A stretch of DNA of 27,880 nucleotides, taken from NCBI GenBank assembly GCA_023410975.1, contig JAEYPG010000394.1, positions 1-27,880 of the forward strand, given 5' to 3'. This DNA comes from Pseudomonadota bacterium (GTDB lineage: Bacteria; Pseudomonadota; Gammaproteobacteria; Burkholderiales; Burkholderiaceae_C). Below the pieces are notes generated by a model, which ran no database searches, was not told where the DNA came from, and worked only from the letters and a program-made list of their open reading frames with translations. The position numbers and the translations under genes were made by a program. Below are positions 8,255 to 17,918 of this stretch, piece by piece (the first letter of the stretch is position 1; every line of letters begins with the position of its first letter).

Positions 8255-9154
8255 TCAAAAAGTCGCGTCGCGCAGGATCTTCATCAGGTACTGCCCATAG
8301 CCGTTCTTGAGCATGGGCTGCGCCAGGCGCTCCAGCTGCCCGTCGTCGATCCAGCCCGCGCGCCAGGCGATCTCTTCGGGGCAGGCGACCTTGAGGCCCT
8401 GGCGCTTTTCCAGCGTGGCGATGAACTGCCCGGCTTCGAGCAGGCTGTCGTGGGTGCCGGTGTCGAGCCAGGCGTAGCCGCGGCCCATGATTTCCACGTC
8501 GAGCTGGCCGTTGCGCAAATAGGCGGCGTTGACGTCGGTGATCTCCAGCTCACCGCGCGCGCTGGGCTGGATGCCCGCGGCGATGTCGCACACCTGCTCG
8601 TCGAAGAAGTACAGCCCCGTGACGGCGTAGTTGCTCTTGGGCAGCTTGGGCTTTTCCTCGATGCTCAGCGCGCGGCGCTGCGCATCGAACTCCACCACGC
8701 CGTAGCGCTCGGGGTCGTTGACGTGGTAGGCGAAGACCGTGGCGCCCTGCGTGCGCTGCGAGGCGTCCTGCAGCAACTTGTGGAAGTCGTGGCCGTAGAA
8801 GATGTTGTCGCCCAGCACCAGCGCGCTGGGCGCGCCGCCCACGAAGTCGCGGCCCAGGATGAAGGCCTGCGCCAGCCCGTCGGGGCTGGGCTGCACGCAG
8901 TACTGCAGCGAGATGCCCCACTGGCTACCGTCGCCCAGCAGCGACTGGAAGCGCGGCACGTCCTGCGGCGTGCTGATGAGCAGGATCTCGCGCATCCCGG
9001 CGAGCATGAGCGTGCTCAGCGGGTAATAGACCATGGGCTTGTCGTACACCGGCAGCAGCTGCTTGCTGATGGACAGCGTGGCCGGGTGCAGCCGGGTGCC
9101 GGAGCCGCCGGCCAGGATGATGCCCTTGCGCTGGATCGGGGTCGTCATCGTCAT
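8255..9154 (-). CDS. rfbA: RfbA/RmlA, glucose-1-phosphate thymidylyltransferase
   Basis: A 299-aa nucleotidyltransferase making dTDP-glucose from dTTP and glucose-1-phosphate, first step of the rhamnose pathway. It shows GGSGTRLHP (16-24), KQLLPVYDKPMVYYPLS, GDNIFYGHDF, EKPKLPKSNYAVTGLYF and WLDTGTHDSL, all typical RmlA signatures. The ATG at 9154 was chosen; the next in-frame ATG, two codons on, would also work (MTMTTPIQRKG). It lies 22 bp after rfbD and 16 bp before rfbC. Confidence 0.96.
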   Translation of the reverse strand: MTMTTPIQRKGIILAGGSGTRLHPATLSISKQLLPVYDKPMVYYPLSTLMLAGMREILLISTPQDVPRFQSLLGDGSQWGISLQYCVQPSPDGLAQAFILGRDFVGGAPSALVLGDNIFYGHDFHKLLQDASQRTQGATVFAYHVNDPERYGVVEFDAQRRALSIEEKPKLPKSNYAVTGLYFFDEQVCDIAAGIQPSARGELEITDVNAAYLRNGQLDVEIMGRGYAWLDTGTHDSLLEAGQFIATLEKRQGLKVACPEEIAWRAGWIDDGQLERLAQPMLKNGYGQYLMKILRDATF

Positions 9155-9176
9155 GTCTTGTCCTCCCTCCCGTGGT

Positions 9177-10073
9177 TCATCGAGCGTAGGCCTCGTGCAG
9201 CATGCGCAGCACGCCGTCCTGCCAGGGAGGCAGTGTGAGTCCGAAAGCTGACTGGAGCCTGCACGTGCTCAGCCGCGAGTTCAGCGGCCGGCGCGCCGGC
9301 GTGGGGTACGCCTGCGTCGGGATGGCCGCGATGGCCTGCGGCGCAACCTTCACCGGCAGCCCCTGCGCGCGTGCCCATTCGATGACGAAGCGCGCGTAGC
9401 CGTGCCAGCTGGTCTCGCCCGCGGCCACGGCGTGATAGGTGCCGGACAGCGCCGGTGTGGCCATGGCCGCGCGCAGCGCATGCGCGCTCACGTCCGCCAG
9501 CAGCTCCGCGCCGGTGGGCGCGCCGACCTGGTCGTCGATGACGTTGAGCGCCTCGCGCTCGGCTGCCAGGCGCAGCATGGTGCGGATGAAATTGCCGCCG
9601 CGCGCGGCGTAGACCCAGCTCGTGCGCAGGATCAGATGGCGGCAGCCGCTGGCGCGGATGGCTTCCTCGCCTTCGAGCTTGGTGCGGCCGTAGACGCTCA
9701 GCGGCGCCGTGGGCGCGTCCTCGCCGCGCGGCTCCTGGCCCGAGCCGTCGAAGACGTAGTCGGTGCCGTAGTGCACCAGCCACGCGCCCAGCGCCGCCGC
9801 CTCGCGTGCGAGCACGGCCGGCGCCTGCGCGTTGACGGCCTGCGCCGCTTCGGGCTCGCTCTCGGCCTTGTCCACCGCCGTGTAGGCCGCGGCATTGACG
9901 ATCACGTCCGGGCGCAGCGCGCGCACCGTGCCGGCCAGCGTGTCCGGGCGGCTGAAGTCCGCGGCCAGCGCGCCGCCGTCGCGACCCAGCGCCACCAGCT
10001 CGCCCAGGGGCGCCAGCGCTCGCTGCAGCTCCCAGCCAAGCTGACCGTTCTTGCCCAGCAGCAGGATCCTCAT
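9177..10073 (-). CDS. rfbD: RfbD/RmlD, dTDP-4-dehydrorhamnose reductase
   Basis: A 298-aa SDR-type reductase producing dTDP-L-rhamnose. It begins MRILLLGKNGQLG, with the nucleotide loop at residues 7-13, then has YGTDYVFDG (102-110) and the catalytic Tyr128-x3-Lys132 (YGRTK). I set the start at the ATG at 10073. The frame is open further upstream, but that extension would overlap the C-terminus of rfbB and has no family resemblance; the chosen start leaves a 13-bp gap after rfbB. Length then equals the usual 290-300 aa. Confidence 0.95.
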   Translation of the reverse strand: MRILLLGKNGQLGWELQRALAPLGELVALGRDGGALAADFSRPDTLAGTVRALRPDVIVNAAAYTAVDKAESEPEAAQAVNAQAPAVLAREAAALGAWLVHYGTDYVFDGSGQEPRGEDAPTAPLSVYGRTKLEGEEAIRASGCRHLILRTSWVYAARGGNFIRTMLRLAAEREALNVIDDQVGAPTGAELLADVSAHALRAAMATPALSGTYHAVAAGETSWHGYARFVIEWARAQGLPVKVAPQAIAAIPTQAYPTPARRPLNSRLSTCRLQSAFGLTLPPWQDGVLRMLHEAYAR

Positions 10074-10086
10074 GCCCGGCACTCCC

Positions 10087-11148
10087 TCAGCGCGCAGCGT
10101 AGTTGGTGGCGAGCCAGTCGCGGTAGGCGCCGCTCTGCACTTCGGCCACCCAGTCGGCATGGTCCAGGTACCACTGCACCGTCTTGCGGATCCCGCTGTC
10201 GAAGGTCTCGGCCGGACGCCAGCCCAGCTCGCGCTCAAGCTTGCGTGCGTCGATGGCGTAGCGGCGGTCGTGGCCCGGGCGGTCGGTCACGTGCGTGATC
10301 AGCCGTGCATAGGGGCCGGCCGGGTCGGGACGCAGCTCGTCGAGCAGCGCGCACACTTTGTGCACGATGTCGATGTTGGCCTGCTCGTTCCAGCCGCCGA
10401 TGTTGTAGGTCTGGCCCACGCGGCCCCCGGCGAGCACGGCGCGGATGCCCGAGCAGTGGTCCTTCACGTACAGCCAGTCCCGGATCTGACGCCCGTCGCC
10501 GTACACCGGCAGCGGCTTGCCCGCCAGGGCGTTGACGATCATCAGCGGGATGAGCTTCTCGGGGAAGTGATAGGGGCCGTAATTGTTGGAGCAGTTGGTG
10601 GTGAGCACCGGCAGCCCATAGGTGTGGTGCCAGGCGCGAACGAGGTGGTCGCTGGCGGCCTTGCTCGCGGAGTACGGGCTGTTGGGCTCGTAGGGGTGCT
10701 CCTCGGTGAAGGCCGGCGCGTCGGGCGCGAGGCTGCCGTAGACCTCGTCGGTGGAGACGTGCAGGAAGCGCCAGTCCGACTTTTCCTCGCCCTGCAGCGT
10801 GTTCCAGTGGGCGCGCGCGGCCTCCAGCAGCGTGAAGGTGCCCTCGACGTTGGTGCGCATGAAGGCGCCGGGGCCGTGGATGCTGCGGTCCACGTGGCTC
10901 TCGGCGGCGAAGTGCACCACCGCGCGCGGCCGGTGCTCGGCCAGCAGCCGCTCCACCAGCGCGCGGTCGCAGATGTCGCCCTGCACGAAGATATGGCGCG
11001 CATCGCCCTGCAGCGAAGCCAGGTTGCGCAGGTTGCCCGCGTAGGTGAGGGCGTCGAGGTTCACGACCGGTTCGCCGACCTGCGCGATCCAGTCCAGCAC
11101 GAAGTTGCTGCCAATGAATCCGGCACCGCCGGTGACGAGGATGGTCAT
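10087..11148 (-). CDS. rfbB: RfbB/RmlB, dTDP-glucose 4,6-dehydratase
   Basis: A 353-aa NAD-dependent dehydratase, second step of dTDP-L-rhamnose synthesis. It shows GGAGFIGSNFV (7-17), the active-site Thr133-Asp134-Glu135 in STDEVYG, and Tyr159-x3-Lys163 (YSASK), followed by NCSNNYGPYHFPEKLIPL, which is diagnostic for RmlB. Length is normal. It is the first sugar-nucleotide gene of the cluster, 33 bp after the Wzz-type gene. Confidence 0.97.
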   Translation of the reverse strand: MTILVTGGAGFIGSNFVLDWIAQVGEPVVNLDALTYAGNLRNLASLQGDARHIFVQGDICDRALVERLLAEHRPRAVVHFAAESHVDRSIHGPGAFMRTNVEGTFTLLEAARAHWNTLQGEEKSDWRFLHVSTDEVYGSLAPDAPAFTEEHPYEPNSPYSASKAASDHLVRAWHHTYGLPVLTTNCSNNYGPYHFPEKLIPLMIVNALAGKPLPVYGDGRQIRDWLYVKDHCSGIRAVLAGGRVGQTYNIGGWNEQANIDIVHKVCALLDELRPDPAGPYARLITHVTDRPGHDRRYAIDARKLERELGWRPAETFDSGIRKTVQWYLDHADWVAEVQSGAYRDWLATNYAAR

Positions 11149-11181
11149 GTCGATCTGCTGGGCAACGAAGGGAGGAAAAGC

Positions 11182-12357
11182 TCAGGAGCGGCGCAGCGCC
11201 GAGCGCAGTTGCGTCAGCTTCTCGGCGTTCTGAGGTTCGGCGACGGAGCGGCGCCAGAAATGCCGCACGATGACGAAGCCCGCCAGCAGCAGCAGGGTGA
11301 CAAGCGTGGTAGCCACGGCCGTGAGGGCGCGCTTGGGCTTGCTCCTTCGCTCCGGCTGCAGTGCCGGATCCACGACCTGGATCAGCGCACCCTCGCGTGC
11401 CTCGTCCACGCGGGCGGCCTCGTACTGGCGTGCGAAGAGGTCGAACAGCGTTTCCTGGTACTTGAATTCGCGATATCGGCTCACGTAGTCGGCGCCGTTG
11501 CCGTTGCCAACCTCGTTGCTGCGTTCAGCCTGGGCAAGTTGCGAGCGCAATGCATTCAGAGTTCCTTGCGCCTGCTGCACCTCCGGGGCGCTGTCCGCCA
11601 AGCTGCGTCGCAGCACCTGCAGGCGCACTTCAGCGGCAGTGGCCTCGGCACGCAGCCGGGCGTAGCCCTCCGCGGCGCTCTTGGGCTCGGCCTTGAGCGC
11701 GCCTTCGGTAAAGCCGCTGGCCTGCAGCGCCTGCTGTGCGCTGGTGAGCCGGTCGCGAGTCTGCTTGAGCTGGCTTTCGAAGAACACGCGCCGTTGCTGT
11801 GCTTCCGACAGTGCCAGCCCACTGCTGATGCGGCGCAGTTCTTCCACATGGGCATTGGCCAGCTCGGCGGCGCGTTGCGGGCTGGTGTCGTCCACCTCGA
11901 CGCTCAGCAGGCCGTCCTTCTTGCCCACGGAAATGCGCACGTTCTCCGCCAGCCGCCTGCGTGCATCGTCCCGGTACTTCGCCTCGTACACGTCCATCAG
12001 CTTGAACTGGTCGATGAGGCGGTCGGTGACAGTGTTGCTCTGCATCAGCGCCACGTACTGCTCAGCCGGGCTCTTGATGCTGGACCCTAGGCCGGCCAGG
12101 CCCGAAAGCGCGCCCAAGCTGGCCAGTGCCGAGGACGCGGCGCTTTGCTGCTGCTGCGGCGGCAGCAGCGTGGTGCGGGCGGTGTAGGTGGGCGCAATGA
12201 CGAAGGTGATGCCCAGCGCCACCAATCCGGCCAGCAGCGGGCCGGCAATGAGCAGCCGCAGGTTCTCGGCCAATGGCACTGCGAGGTCCAGCAAGCCCAA
12301 GCCGCGCTCCTCATCGTCCGCGTCGAGCACGGGGTCGGCCATCATGTCGTGTCGCAT
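11182..12357 (-). CDS. Wzz-type chain-length determinant / polysaccharide co-polymerase
   Basis: A 391-aa inner-membrane protein with the two-helix Wzz layout: a first transmembrane helix around residues 33-55 (ending ITFVIAPTYTA), a large periplasmic coiled-coil part rich in Ala, Gln, Arg and Glu (about 120-340), and a second helix near 345-366 followed by a short basic tail. Wzz/GNVR family members set the chain length of O-antigen or capsule made by Wzy. There is no C-terminal Walker kinase domain, so it is not a fused Wzc-type BY-kinase. It lies 6 bp after the export-protein gene. Whether it serves LPS O-antigen or exopolysaccharide cannot be told from the sequence. Later start codons at residues 5-6 are possible. 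Confidence 0.88.
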   Translation of the reverse strand: MRHDMMADPVLDADDEERGLGLLDLAVPLAENLRLLIAGPLLAGLVALGITFVIAPTYTARTTLLPPQQQQSAASSALASLGALSGLAGLGSSIKSPAEQYVALMQSNTVTDRLIDQFKLMDVYEAKYRDDARRRLAENVRISVGKKDGLLSVEVDDTSPQRAAELANAHVEELRRISSGLALSEAQQRRVFFESQLKQTRDRLTSAQQALQASGFTEGALKAEPKSAAEGYARLRAEATAAEVRLQVLRRSLADSAPEVQQAQGTLNALRSQLAQAERSNEVGNGNGADYVSRYREFKYQETLFDLFARQYEAARVDEAREGALIQVVDPALQPERRSKPKRALTAVATTLVTLLLLAGFVIVRHFWRRSVAEPQNAEKLTQLRSALRRS

Positions 12358-12363
12358 AGCGGA

Positions 12364-14364
12364 TCAGTTGTTGCGGATGGCTTGCAGGGCTGCCGCGCCG
12401 AGGCCGAATTGGTACAGGATCTGCGTCCAGTCCTTGACGGACTGGATGAAGGTGACCTTGTTCTGCTCCTCGGGCACGAAGATGGTGTCGCCCGCCTCGG
12501 CGCGCAGGCCCTCTAGCGAGCGGCTGCCGCTGAACCAGCCGCTGTCCTGCAGCGCGCTGACCACGCTCCCGTTGGCGCGCACCACGAACGCACTGCCGCG
12601 GTCGGCGCCGCGGGTGGGGCCGCCGGCCAGGCGCAGGTAGTCGCTGATCGAGCGGCCGTCGCTCCAGAGGTAGCTGCCGGCATTGAACACGCTGCCGAAC
12701 ACGCCCACCGAGGTGCCGCGCGGCGGGATGTAGAGCCGATCGCCGTCTTCCAGTGCCAAATCCGGCAGCGTGCTGCTGCTGGGGTCCATCTGCAGCACCA
12801 CGCGCCCCGTGGGCTTGACCGTCCGCAGCCGCTCCACCAGCCGGGAGATGGAGGCCGAGCGCGCCGCCTGCGCCGCGGCCTCGTCGGCGTTGCTCGTGCG
12901 CTGCGTGGTTGTGGCGCGGGCGAACTCGGTCTCCATGTCGCGCAGTGCGCGCTCGTAGTTCTCCTGCTGCGTGCGGCGCACGCTCTCGCGGCTGAACTCG
13001 GTGCCGAAGACGTAAGCGGAGGGGCTCAGGCCGCCGGCCAGGCGCAGCGCATCGCCGACAGAGCTGTTGGGCGGCAGCACGTACTCGCCCGGGCGCGCCA
13101 CCTCGCCTTCCACGCGCACGCGCTTGTTCTGCTGCTGCACCGACAGCTGCGAATTGACGGCGCTGAAGGCGCGCAGCACGTCGCCATGGCTGAGCGTCTG
13201 CCGGGCTCCCTGCGGCAGGGGCATCTCGGCAATGCGCTCGCCGGTGCGCTGTTGCAGCCGCTCCACGGCCAGGCGGCTGCGGTCGGCCACGGCCGTGAAG
13301 CCGCCGGCCATGTTCAGCACGTCCTGCACGGTTTCGCCGGGCTTGAGTTCGAAGATGGCAGGGCGGTTGACGCTGCCGATCACGGCCACCTGCGACCCCA
13401 CGGCGCCGACGTGGATCACGTCCTCGGGCTGCACCAGCGCATCGGCGCTGCGGTCGCCGCGCAGCAGGAAGTCGTAGAGGTCGTAGCGGGCCACCACCTG
13501 CCGCCCGCGCAGCAGCGTGATGTCGCGGAAGCTGCCCGCGGCCGAAGGCCCGCCGGCACGCAGCAGCGAGCTCAGGATGCTGGAAAGGCTGCTGACGCTG
13601 TAGGCGCCAGGCCGCCCCACGAAGCCCGTGACGTACACGCGCACGCCGCGCAGCTGGCCGAGCGACACGCTCAGCTCAAAGTTGCGGAACACCTGCCCCA
13701 CCCGGCGGCGCAGCACATCGGGCAGGTCGGCATAGCGCACTCCCGCCACCAGGACCGGCCCTACGCGCGGGATGCTGATGCGCCCGCTGCGGTCCACCAC
13801 CACGCGCACATCCGCATCCACCGAACCCCAGAGCGTGACGACGATCTCGTCACCGCTCTTGATCAGGTAATCCGGCGGCACCTGGGGGCTGTAGTCCACG
13901 CTGTCGGGATCATCGACGCGCGTCATTAATTCAGCGCCGAAGCGACGAATGACGGGTGTCTCGGCCGCTCCATACGGGGTTTCGGCCTCCAACGAGCTGC
14001 CGTTGGGGCTCGTGCGCTCGCCGTTGTTGCGCTCATTGCGTTGCGGCGTCGCAACAAGGCGCTGCACGAACAGCTCGAATTCGCCCGGTTGGTAGACCGG
14101 CGCGCCGTCGCGCTGCGAACGCTGTAGCAGCAGCGAGTCTTGCAGCGTGCTGGCAGTGCCGGTACTGCCGGCAGGGCCGCGCTGGTCGGTGCCTGCGATC
14201 GGCTGACGAAGCCTGATGGGCCCCGCGCCTGCCGCGCTGCCGGTGTCAGGCACGCTTTGCGCCCACGACGGAGCCACTGCAATCCATCCCAGGAGGGCCG
14301 CACCCACGGCGCGACGCAAACGAGGAGAAGAGGCGGCAGAGAACAGGTGGGGGAAAAGTGTCAT
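12364..14364 (-). CDS. SLBB-domain polysaccharide export protein (Wza-like, outer membrane/periplasm)
   Basis: A 666-aa secreted protein with a signal peptide (basic region near residues 15-18, then AVGAALLGWIAVAPSWA, likely cut before QS). The cut site has no lipobox cysteine. After a variable linker comes a Poly_export domain (PDYLIKSGDEIVVTLWG through ISIPRVGPV). Then follow about four SLBB-type repeats (VYVTGFVGRPGAY, VAVIGSVNRPAIF, VRVEGEVARPGEY, VGVFGSVFNAGSY), each ending in an AGG motif. It is far longer than E. coli Wza (379 aa) and fits the long SLBB export family. It ends in an amphipathic segment (KDWTQILYQFGLGAAAL). It is the first gene of the minus-strand cluster; the promoter should lie in the divergent region upstream. 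Confidence 0.88.
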   Translation of the reverse strand: MTLFPHLFSAASSPRLRRAVGAALLGWIAVAPSWAQSVPDTGSAAGAGPIRLRQPIAGTDQRGPAGSTGTASTLQDSLLLQRSQRDGAPVYQPGEFELFVQRLVATPQRNERNNGERTSPNGSSLEAETPYGAAETPVIRRFGAELMTRVDDPDSVDYSPQVPPDYLIKSGDEIVVTLWGSVDADVRVVVDRSGRISIPRVGPVLVAGVRYADLPDVLRRRVGQVFRNFELSVSLGQLRGVRVYVTGFVGRPGAYSVSSLSSILSSLLRAGGPSAAGSFRDITLLRGRQVVARYDLYDFLLRGDRSADALVQPEDVIHVGAVGSQVAVIGSVNRPAIFELKPGETVQDVLNMAGGFTAVADRSRLAVERLQQRTGERIAEMPLPQGARQTLSHGDVLRAFSAVNSQLSVQQQNKRVRVEGEVARPGEYVLPPNSSVGDALRLAGGLSPSAYVFGTEFSRESVRRTQQENYERALRDMETEFARATTTQRTSNADEAAAQAARSASISRLVERLRTVKPTGRVVLQMDPSSSTLPDLALEDGDRLYIPPRGTSVGVFGSVFNAGSYLWSDGRSISDYLRLAGGPTRGADRGSAFVVRANGSVVSALQDSGWFSGSRSLEGLRAEAGDTIFVPEEQNKVTFIQSVKDWTQILYQFGLGAAALQAIRNN

Positions 14365-14538
14365 GGGTCCAATGACGGGAGCAGCGCGGGGAGGTGAGCA
14401 CCCCCGAAGGCGAGGCAGGAAATTCTGCTGCCCGTGGCAGCGCCGAAGGCGGCGCGGATTCTAGCGGCTGGTCAATGGGGTCTTTTAGGCGCAGGTCTGT
14501 TAAGTGTTGCACTGCCGCAAGAACGCATAATTATCGCC
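14365..14538. promoter_or_regulatory. Divergent intergenic region between export gene and initiating transferase gene
   Basis: These 174 bp separate two divergently transcribed operons, so promoters for both should be here. On the plus strand CATAAT lies 7 nt before the transferase ATG. For the minus-strand cluster I see only an isolated TAGAAT-like hexamer (ATTCTA on the plus strand, 14458-14463) without a convincing -35. No ops/JUMPstart motif was found. A plus-strand frame is open from 14434, but the transferase protein itself begins at 14539. Confidence 0.5.
14526..14531 (+). promoter_or_regulatory. Candidate -10 (CATAAT) 7 nt before the transferase ATG
   Basis: CATAAT matches five of six bases of the sigma-70 -10 consensus and ends exactly 7 nt before the ATG at 14539. 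Transcription would therefore start at or next to the start codon, giving a leaderless mRNA. No Shine-Dalgarno sequence precedes the ATG. A -35 at 17-bp spacing is weak; a TTGCAC upstream sits at only 13 bp. Confidence 0.4.
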
Positions 14539-15653
14539 ATGAGCATGCTGCTGATCACGTTTGCCGTTGCCTTCCTATTGACCATGGCGGTGATCCGGCT
14601 GGCCCATTCCCATGGGCATCTGGTCAATGACCACGAGTCCGGGCCGCAGAAATTCCATGCCCGTTCCGTGCCCCGCGTGGGCGGTCTGGGCATCGTGTGC
14701 GCCGTGACGGTGGGAGCGCTGGTGCTGTGGTGGCAGGACCCGCGTGTGGGCAGCACGGCATTGCTGCTGCTCGCGTGTGCCATGCCGGCCTTCGGAGCGG
14801 GCATCACTGAGGACATTACCAAGCGCGTGAGCCCGCGCGAGCGGCTGCTGTTCACTGCGGTGTCGGCTGCGCTGGCGGGATGGCTGCTCGACGCATTGAT
14901 TCGGCGTACGGACATCCCTGGTCTGGATTGGATGGTGTCGTTCTGGGTCGGCGCGCTGCTGCTTACGGTGGTAGCGGTGGCGGGCATTGCCAACGCCGTG
15001 AACCTGATCGACGGTTTCAACGGCCTGTCGTCGATGTGCGTGCTGATGATGTTGGGCAGCCTCGCCTACGTCGGCTTTGCGGTGAACGACCAGCTCGTAG
15101 CCATGATGGCGCTGGTGGGCATGGGCGCGGTGCTGGGATTCTTCGTCTGGAACTATCCGGCCGGGCTGGTGTTCCTCGGTGACGGTGGCGCCTATTTCCT
15201 GGGTTTTTACTTGTCCGAACTGTCCATCCTGCTGTTGGCGCGCAATCCGGAGGTGTCTCCGATGTTCCCGCTGACACTGGTCATCTACCCGGTGTTCGAG
15301 ACGGTGTTCTCTATGTACCGGCGCAAGTGGCTGCAGGGGCGTCCGGTGGGCATGCCCGACGGCGTGCACCTGCACAGCCTGATCTACCGCCGGCTGTTGC
15401 GCTGGGCCGCGGGCGAGCGCACTGCGCGCGAGCTCACCCGGCGCAACTCCATGACCGCACCGTACCTGTGGCTGCTGTGCAGCCTCTCGGTCGTGCCGGC
15501 GATGCTGTGGTGGGACAACACTGTCATGCTGGGCGGCTGCATCGTGCTGTTCGGCGTGAGCTACGTCACGCTGTACTGGCGCATCGTGCGTTTCAGGGCT
15601 CCGCGCTGGATGGTCTTGCGCCGTTCCCGCGGACGTGCCCGTGCCGCAGCGGA

Positions 15654-15659
15654 GATAAT
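15654..15659 (+). promoter_or_regulatory. Candidate -10 (GATAAT) 8 nt before the rhlE ATG
   Basis: GATAAT, five of six consensus bases, lies within the end of the transferase gene and ends 8 nt before the ATG at 15668. It could give the helicase its own nearly leaderless transcript. A GGAG at 15651-15654 overlaps it but is 13 nt from the ATG, far for a ribosome-binding site. No good -35 is seen. Confidence 0.33.
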
Positions 15660-15667
15660 TGCGCGAC

Positions 15668-17137
<1,470 letters not shown>

Positions 17138-17141
17138 AGCT

Positions 17142-17161
17142 GCTGCCGCTCGGGCGGCGGC
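17142..17161. terminator. GC-rich hairpin between convergent stop codons
   Basis: GCTGCCGC (17142-17149) pairs with GCGGCGGC (17154-17161) over 8 bp, one pair being G-T, around a TCGG tetraloop. It fills the 25-bp gap between the stops of rhlE (plus) and the methyltransferase gene (minus), so it could end transcription from both sides. No T-run follows on either strand, which weakens the call as an intrinsic terminator. Confidence 0.42.
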
Positions 17162-17162
17162 T

Positions 17163-17918
17163 TCAGGCTTGGAAGACGAAGACCGCAGGTACGTCGTTGG
17201 GCAGCGGGCGGGGCTGCGCGCGCCAGCGCGCTACGGTGTCGCTGCGCGTCCATTCGGCCTGCAGCGTCAGGCCGCAGCTCACCGACAGCCGCGTAGACGG
17301 CTGCAGCGTCGCCACCAGGGCGGTAAGCATGGCCTCGTTGCGGTAGGGCGTCTCGATCAGCAGTTGTGCCTGTGCGGAGCGGCGCGATAGCGCTTCCAAC
17401 TCGTGGATGCGCGTGGCGCGTTCGGCCGCGTCCACCGGCAGGTAGCCGTTGAAGGCGAAGCTCTGGCCGTTGAGGCCGCTGGCCGCCAACGCCAACAGCA
17501 GTGCGCTGGGGCCGGGCAGCGGACGCACGGGGATTTCCAGTGCATGTGCCGCAGCCACCAGCGCCGCGCCCGGATCCGCCACGGCCGGCATGCCGGCTTC
17601 GGACATCAGGCCGATGTCGTGTCCTTGCAGGGCTGGTTGCAGCAGCGGCCGCAGATCCGGCGCCGGCTGTGTCTGCCGGCCTTTAGGCGGGCGTGGTAGC
17701 TCCACCATGTGCAGTTGCTGCAGCGGCGCGGTCAGTGGCACCACGGCGCCTACACGCTTGAGCACGGCACGCGCCGTGCGGGCGTTTTCCACTACCCAGT
17801 GCTGCAGCCCGGCCGCCGCTTCCAGTGCGCCATGAGGCAGTGTCTGTCGGATGTCAGGAGTCGTGTCCGTGCCCCCGAAATCCAGCGGGCACGGTACGAG
17901 CAGCAGGCGGCCCTTCAT
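17163..17918 (-). CDS. SAM-dependent methyltransferase, tetrapyrrole methylase (RsmI-like) fold
   Basis: A 251-aa protein of the tetrapyrrole (corrin/porphyrin) methylase superfamily, related to but shorter than the 16S rRNA 2'-O-methyltransferase RsmI (about 285 aa). It begins MKGRLLLVPCPLDFGG, where RsmI has a VGTPIGNLGD-type segment, and has SEAGMPAVADPG (106-117), PLPGPSALLLALAASGL and SFAFNGYLP, which match the RsmI core. The substrate is unknown. The frame stays open far upstream across wzi, but that extension is an antiparallel-free artefact of high GC in another frame of the same strand. The ATG at 17918 overlaps the wzi stop by ATGA; an ATG two codons earlier is the alternative. Confidence 0.85.
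   Translation of the reverse strand: MKGRLLLVPCPLDFGGTDTTPDIRQTLPHGALEAAAGLQHWVVENARTARAVLKRVGAVVPLTAPLQQLHMVELPRPPKGRQTQPAPDLRPLLQPALQGHDIGLMSEAGMPAVADPGAALVAAAHALEIPVRPLPGPSALLLALAASGLNGQSFAFNGYLPVDAAERATRIHELEALSRRSAQAQLLIETPYRNEAMLTALVATLQPSTRLSVSCGLTLQAEWTRSDTVARWRAQPRPLPNDVPAVFVFQA

Noticed and set aside
10074..10238. Longer start for rfbD
   Set aside because: The 55 extra residues overlap rfbB and do not resemble RmlD, which begins directly with the MRILLLGKNGQLG loop.
10051..12090. 679-codon plus-strand open frame opposite rfbB and the Wzz-type gene
   Set aside because: It is antisense to two clear genes, has His/Gln/Val/Arg-rich low-complexity composition typical of reverse-strand frames in GC-rich DNA, and shows no domain.
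14507..14531. TTGCAC as the -35 partner of CATAAT before the transferase gene
   Set aside because: The spacing is only 13 bp, too short for a normal sigma-70 promoter.
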